DNA of 37,825 bases, taken from contig NZ_MECK01000616.1 in NCBI RefSeq assembly GCF_014596465.1, forward strand, positions 1 through 37,825. Direction: 5' to 3'. Below are positions 33,524 through 37,825 of this stretch, one piece after another; the first letter of the stretch is position 1, and each line of letters begins with the position of its first letter. Made by a program: the position numbers and the translations under genes. Below the pieces are notes generated by a model. It did no database searches. It was not told the origin of the DNA and saw only the letters and a program-made list of their open reading frames with translations. The DNA is from Streptomyces sp. CBMA123. GTDB taxonomy: Bacteria > Actinomycetota > Actinomycetes > Streptomycetales > Streptomycetaceae.

Positions 33524-34477
33524 TCAGCCTTCCCCGTAGCCGCGCTCGGGCAGGCGTATCCAGGTGTCCGCGGGCCCGGTGACGGCGCGTGCGTCGGTGG
33601 GGTGGAGGCCCGCGAAGGCGCAGGCGTGGGCGATGGCGTTGTGGCGGTAGAGGTAGTAGGCGAGGACCTCCTCGCGGGTGTGGCCGGCCATGGGTGAGCC
33701 GCCGGGGTGGGGGTGCCAGCCGTCTTCCCTGCCGTCGCGGTAGGCGTGGCCCTGGTTTCCGCTCTTGGGGTTGGCGAACATGCTGTAGCCGACGGTGCCG
33801 GCGGTCAGCCGGGCCATCGTGCGGCAGGAAGTGGGGGCGAAGCCCCAGGGCTGGGTGACGATGCAGCCGCCGGGCACGGTGGTGACACCGACCAGCAGCG
33901 GACTCTCCGCGCGTCGGAACGGGTGCGGTTCGTCGAGGAAGTCCGCCATGAACGCCTCGTCCACCGGCGTGCCGGCCAGGCGGTGGATCGCCTCGGCGGC
34001 GTCGATGCCGGCGATGCAGGCGATCCCGGTGCCGTCGTAGTAGAAGTCCCCGATGGCGGCGATGAGTTGTCGCGCACGCCGGGCGGCGGCCTGCTCGGCG
34101 GCGGTCAGCCCGGGCTCGCCCGCGGGCAGCGGGAAGAGGTCGGGGACCGGCCCGGCGAGGGCGAGCCGGCCCGGGGACCAGCCGCCGAGCTGGGCGCGCT
34201 AGGGGTCGGCCCCGGCGGCGGCCAGGGCCCTCGCGGTGTCCGGCCGGTCGGACAGCACGGCCTCCCACAGCGCTGTCGTCCCGTCCTCCAGTGCGTCCAC
34301 GTCCGCCGCCCGGCGGGCGAGTTCGGCCACTGCCTCGGGTGAGCCGTAGCGCACGGCCCGGTGCAGGGGCCGGCGGTCGTCGCCGAAGGAGTCCGGGTCG
34401 GCGCCCGAGTCGAGGTGCGCGCGGATCCCCGCGGCGTCCCGCCAGCCGTCCCAGGTCACGTTCGTCCAGCCCGTCAT
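33524..34477 (-). pseudogene. Ankyrin-repeat protein gene interrupted by in-frame TAG
   Basis: ATG at 34477 (GAGGAGG upstream) opens an ankyrin protein (RAHLDSGADPDSFGDDRRPLH, YGSPEAVAELARRAADVD, TALWEAVLSDRPDTARALAAAGADP) that ends at a TAG at 34199-34201, after 92 codons. The same frame continues without another stop to 33524. It reads RAQLGGWSPGRLALAGPVPDLF, then IGDFYYDGTGIACIAGIDAAEAIHRL and a further about 170 residues. That part resembles DUF6461-type C-terminal domains found after ankyrin repeats in Streptomyces proteins. Related proteins, as I recall them, have a Trp after ADP, so TGG to TAG is the likely event. Either the gene is broken, the TAG is an assembly error, or it is read through. 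An internal GTG at 33964 could restart translation. Confidence 0.75.
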
Positions 34478-34570
34478 GGTGCCTCCTCGGTCCCACGGCC
34501 CTCGGATACTCGTGCGCACACGAAAGCACGCGGGACTGACAACGCGGCCCGCCGGACGGCAGCACACACG

Positions 34571-34612
34571 GCTGCGCCGCGGTCCGTCCCCCTCGACGGA
34601 TCGCGGCGCAGC
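34571..34612 (-). terminator. Hairpin terminator of the M4-M28 metallopeptidase gene
   Basis: Bases 34571-34588 pair with 34595-34612 over 18 bp with one mismatch around a 6-base loop. It begins 35 bases beyond the stop codon of the metallopeptidase gene. Confidence 0.8.
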
Positions 34613-34647
34613 GGCTCGGCGGGGTCAGTCAGGGCGGCCCGGGTGGG

Positions 34648-37600
34648 TCACAGCTGCTGCCAGAGGGCGGGGACGATCGGCGGTTCCCAGCCGACCTGGG
34701 CGGTGTGGCCCTGGACGCAGCGGTAGCTGACGCCGTTGTAGGTGACGATGTCGCCGGCCTGGTAGGTGGTGCCGGGGGTCCAGGCGTTGCCGGGGTTGGG
34801 GGTTCCGCTGTCCACGACCAGGGTGAAGCTGGTGGTGTGGGTGGCGGAGCCGGTTCCGGTGAGGGTGATGGTGTAGGTGCCGACCGCGGTGGACGCGGCG
34901 GTGGCGACGGTCATGGTGGCGGAGGCGCCGGACTGCACCGAGGCCGGGTTGAAGGAGACGGTGACCCCGGCCGGGGCGCCGGTGGCGGTGAGGTTGACCG
35001 TCTGGGCGGAGCCGGAGGTGGTCGCGGTGGCGATGGTGGCGGTGGTGGAGGCGCCGGGCTTGACGGTGGCGGTGGCCGGGTTCACCGCGAGGGAGAAGTC
35101 GTTGGCGGGGGTGGTGCCGCCGACGGAGGTCTTCCAGAGGGTGTAGGCCACGCCGTTGGCGTTGCGCTTGAGGACGGTGGCGTCGACGTTGCCGGTGGTG
35201 TCGCAGGACTGGTGGTAGCAGGAGTCGTAGGACTGCCCGGCCGAGCCGCCCCACTTGGCGGCCTGCGCCGAGGTCTTGACGGCGCTGGCGCCGGCCGCGT
35301 AGCCGGAGGTCGGGATGCCGGCCTGCTGGAAGGAGGAGTCGTCGGAGCGGCCCTGGCCTTCGACGTTCTCCTCGGGCCGGAGGTTGAGGGAGTCCCAGTA
35401 GGCCTTCATCGGCGCGGAGGCCGCGGAGGTGAGGTTGTTGATGAAGTAGCCGGCGTTGGGCGAGCCGACCATGTCGAAGTTGTAGTAGGCCTTGATCGCC
35501 GAGCGCTGGGTGGAGCCGAGCTGGCCGACGTAGTACTGGGAGCCCTGGAGGCCCTGCTCCTCGCCGGTCCACCAGGCGAACCGGACGTGCCGGGTCAGGG
35601 TGGGGTTCTGCTGGGCGAGCGCGAGGGCGTTCTCCAGCAGGACGGCGGAGCCGGAGCCGTTGTCGTTGATGCCGGGGCCGGCCGAGACGCTGTCGAGGTG
35701 GGCGCCGAGCATGGTGACCTGGTCGGACGGGCCGCCGGGCCAGTCGGCGATCAGGTTGTCGGACTGGTAGGTGCAGGAGGTGCAGGTCTGCTCGCTGACG
35801 GTGAAGCCGGCCGCCAGGAGCTTGCCCTTGAGGTAGGCCACGGACTGGCTGTGCCCGGCGCTGCCGGCCCGGCGGTTGCCGCCGTTCTGGTTGGCGATGG
35901 TGTTCAGCTGGGCCAGGTCGGCCTGGATCCTGGCCACGTCGATGTCCGGCGCGGGCCCGCCGGGCGTGCCGCCGCCGCCGACGGTCAGGGTGTACTGGGC
36001 GGTGTGGGTGGCCGCGCCGGCGGTGCCGGTCACGGTGATCACATAGGTCCCGGCGGGGGCGCCGGAGGAGGCCGAGAGGGTCAGCGTCGAGGACGAACCC
36101 GTCTGCACGGAGGAGGGGTTGAGCGTCGCGGTGACCCCGGTCGGGGCGCCGGTGGCGGTCAGGTTGACGGTCTGCGCGGTGCCCGAGATGACGGCGGTGG
36201 AGACCGTCGCGGTGGTCGACGCGCCGGGCTGGACGGATCCGGCGGCCGGGCCGAGCGCGAGCGAGAAGTCGTTGTTGCCGGACGGCGTGCAGCTCGGGTC
36301 GCCGCTCTGCGCGGGCACGCTGACGGCGTCCCAGGCGGCCTTGGTCCGGTTGTAGAAGGTGCAGCTCGGGTCGAGGTTCTTGGCGGCGGTCAGGGTGGTG
36401 GTGCGGTAGCGCTTGTACGTCATGCCGCTGGTCTTGAGCAGCATGCCGCCGTACCAGACCTGGCCGGCCTGCTTGACGCCGATGCCGGTGACGGCGGAGT
36501 TGTTGCAGGTCGGGCTGGTGGGCTTGCCGCCGCCCGGGTTGGAGCCGTTGGACAGCAGGTAGAACCAGTGGTTCAGCGGGCCGGCGGCCGCGTGCACCTC
36601 GGTGCTGGGGATGGCGGAGGAGTAGCAGTTCGGGTCGTTGTTGACCAGGGAGGGCTGGTAGAGGTTGCGGATCGGGCCCTGGCCGACCAGGTTGATCTGG
36701 CGGCCGACCTGGTAGTCGGGGTAGTCGTACGGCGCGGGCTCGTTGTTGTACTCCTTGGTGAGCGCGCCGAAGATGTCGCCGGTGCCCTCGCCGAGGCCGT
36801 TCTCGTTGTTGGCGCCGCCGGGGGTGTACTGGTCGATGCCGTGGCCGAACTCGTGGCCGACGACGTCCTGGGCGCCGATCCACTCGCCGGCCTGGTTGTG
36901 GCCGATGGAGACCGAGCTGCCGTCCCAGTAGGCGTTGACGTCGTTGAGGCCCATCTTGATCGGCCAGCTGCCGCCGTTGCCGTCGTGCCCGTTGCGGCCG
37001 AGCCAGTCGCGGAGCATGTCCCATTCCTTCTGGGCCGCCCACATGGCGTCGCCGCAGCCGGTCTCCCGGCTGGAGGGGTTGCCGTTGCCCCAGGAGTCGG
37101 AGGACTTGGTGAACACCTGGCCGGTGTCGTTGTCGGAGCAGGACAGGCCGGGCCGGCCGGGGTCGCGCAGCGCGTACGAGCCGCCGGAGTTGGTGGTGCT
37201 GATGGTGAGCGGGCCGGGGCCGTTCCACTTGCTGGCGACGGTGCCCGCCTCGACGTCGTCGTAGCTGTCCACCACCTCGCCTGTGGCGGCGTCGACGAAG
37301 ACGTGCAGGCGGCTGGGCGCGTGCTCGGTACGGCCGTTGAGCACCGTCTCCCAGGCGAGCCGGCCGGCACCGTCCTTGACCCGGACGACCAGGCGGCGGG
37401 ACTCCACCGTGTCCACGGTCGGCAGCTTGGTGCGCGCGGTCTTCTCCGCCTGGGCGGCGCCGATCTGCGGGGTCGTCGAGCCGCCGACCGGCCCGGTGGC
37501 GGCGGACTGGAGGCCGCGGACGGTGCCCCTGCCGTCGGCGAGCACCACGGCGTCGCCGCCGACCACCGGCAGGCCGCGGTAACTGCGTTCGTAGGAGACG

Positions 37601-37825
37601 GAGTAGAGGCCGTTCAGCCAGGGGGTGACGGTCTTCCGCTCGTAGGTCTCGCCCGGTCCCTTGGCCAGGGCGTCGGTGCCGGCCGCGGCGGCCGCGTCGG
37701 CGGCGCTGACGGCGGCGGCCAGGGCGCTGGGCGGCGCGGGGGAGGGGGCGGGTGCGGCGGTGGCCGTTGCGGCGGTGGCGCCGATCAGGCCGGCCAGTAC
37801 GGTCAGGGTGGTCGCCGTGGTGAGC
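34648..37825 (-). CDS. Secreted two-enzyme metalloprotease: M4 plus M28 plus chitin-binding domain (start outside window)
   Basis: About 1058 residues are visible, starting inside a signal peptide (LTVLAGLIGATAATATAAP). A thermolysin-type propeptide comes first (VVGGDAVVLADG, VFVDAATGEVVDSYDD). The M4 catalytic domain has HEFGH (36841-36855), the third zinc-ligand region GLGEGTGDIFG, and the His of EVHAAAGPLNHW. A first Ig-like domain follows (NDFSLALGPAAGSVQPG...). A complete M28 aminopeptidase domain comes next, with GAHLDSVSAGPGINDNGSG, WWTGEEQG, NFDMVGSPN and CYHQSCD. All five zinc-ligand regions of the S. griseus aminopeptidase type are present. A second similar Ig-like domain leads to a CBM5/12-type chitin-binding module (AWTPGTTYQAGDIVTYNGVSY...VGWEP). 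The single protein could cut proteins internally and then release N-terminal residues, probably while held on chitin. Confidence 0.9.
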   Translation of the reverse strand, partial: LTTATTLTVLAGLIGATAATATAAPAPSPAPPSALAAAVSAADAAAAAGTDALAKGPGETYERKTVTPWLNGLYSVSYERSYRGLPVVGGDAVVLADGRGTVRGLQSAATGPVGGSTTPQIGAAQAEKTARTKLPTVDTVESRRLVVRVKDGAGRLAWETVLNGRTEHAPSRLHVFVDAATGEVVDSYDDVEAGTVASKWNGPGPLTISTTNSGGSYALRDPGRPGLSCSDNDTGQVFTKSSDSWGNGNPSSRETGCGDAMWAAQKEWDMLRDWLGRNGHDGNGGSWPIKMGLNDVNAYWDGSSVSIGHNQAGEWIGAQDVVGHEFGHGIDQYTPGGANNENGLGEGTGDIFGALTKEYNNEPAPYDYPDYQVGRQINLVGQGPIRNLYQPSLVNNDPNCYSSAIPSTEVHAAAGPLNHWFYLLSNGSNPGGGKPTSPTCNNSAVTGIGVKQAGQVWYGGMLLKTSGMTYKRYRTTTLTAAKNLDPSCTFYNRTKAAWDAVSVPAQSGDPSCTPSGNNDFSLALGPAAGSVQPGASTTATVSTAVISGTAQTVNLTATGAPTGVTATLNPSSVQTGSSSTLTLSASSGAPAGTYVITVTGTAGAATHTAQYTLTVGGGGTPGGPAPDIDVARIQADLAQLNTIANQNGGNRRAGSAGHSQSVAYLKGKLLAAGFTVSEQTCTSCTYQSDNLIADWPGGPSDQVTMLGAHLDSVSAGPGINDNGSGSAVLLENALALAQQNPTLTRHVRFAWWTGEEQGLQGSQYYVGQLGSTQRSAIKAYYNFDMVGSPNAGYFINNLTSAASAPMKAYWDSLNLRPEENVEGQGRSDDSSFQQAGIPTSGYAAGASAVKTSAQAAKWGGSAGQSYDSCYHQSCDTTGNVDATVLKRNANGVAYTLWKTSVGGTTPANDFSLAVNPATATVKPGASTTATIATATTSGSAQTVNLTATGAPAGVTVSFNPASVQSGASATMTVATAASTAVGTYTITLTGTGSATHTTSFTLVVDSGTPNPGNAWTPGTTYQAGDIVTYNGVSYRCVQGHTAQVGWEPPIVPALWQQL

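Noticed and set aside
32150..34477. Biosynthetic gene cluster around the P450
   Set aside because: No terpene cyclase, PKS, NRPS, ferredoxin or transporter gene is adjacent; the P450 appears solitary in this window.

Overview
The window is high-GC actinobacterial DNA, most likely Streptomyces or Kitasatospora. The evidence is the strong G/C bias at third codon positions, frequent GTG starts, Sec and lipoprotein signal peptides, an XRE/DUF397/ATP-binding-protein cluster of the WhiJ type, an ABC sugar importer without its own ATPase gene, and an SSI-like secreted protein. I cannot assign the species.

Region 1 (1-17009) is a coherent glycan-utilisation locus. On the minus strand a likely operon reads solute-binding lipoprotein, two permeases, GH5 glycosidase (probably a GH5_18-type beta-mannosidase), cytosolic-type GH38 alpha-mannosidase, ROK sugar kinase (cut by the window edge). 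A LacI-family repressor gene lies beside it on the plus strand. It is followed by a secreted GH85 endo-beta-N-acetylglucosaminidase with FN3-like and discoidin-like domains, a second and very different GH38 alpha-mannosidase, and a translationally coupled protein of unknown function. Two near-identical palindromes (CTRAACCGGTYTAG) sit on the promoters of both arms, so the LacI protein probably controls both. The inferred pathway is: GH85 releases N-glycans from glycoproteins outside the cell, the ABC system imports them, GH38 enzymes remove alpha-mannose, GH5 splits the Man-beta-1,4-GlcNAc core, and the ROK kinase phosphorylates a released sugar. The parts resemble the high-mannose N-glycan loci known from bifidobacteria.

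Region 2 (17010-24460) is accessory DNA. It holds an in-frame chimera of a HAD hydrolase N-terminus and an alpha/beta-hydrolase C-terminus, a MerR-HEAT regulator coupled to a second HEAT protein behind a MerR-type dyad promoter, and an unknown 193-aa protein. It also holds a DUF397 remnant without a start codon, a RibD/DHFR-like protein, an internally deleted IS630-family transposase, an intact XRE/DUF397 pair, and a tightly overlapping trio (ATP-binding protein, 81-aa protein, 46-aa membrane peptide).

Region 3 (24460-37825) holds mixed single genes. These are a secreted I36-like protein, a GlxA-type regulator divergent from a cupin, a SnoaL-like protein, an ankyrin/HEAT protein next to a DEDDh exonuclease, an SSI-like secreted protein lacking the reactive-loop disulfide, and a secreted DD-peptidase-like serine hydrolase divergent from an IS30-type-HTH/MarR regulator. 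They are followed by a cytochrome P450, an ankyrin gene interrupted by one in-frame TAG, and (cut by the right edge) a secreted protein that joins complete M4 and M28 metallopeptidase domains with a chitin-binding module. No tRNA, rRNA or CRISPR array was seen.
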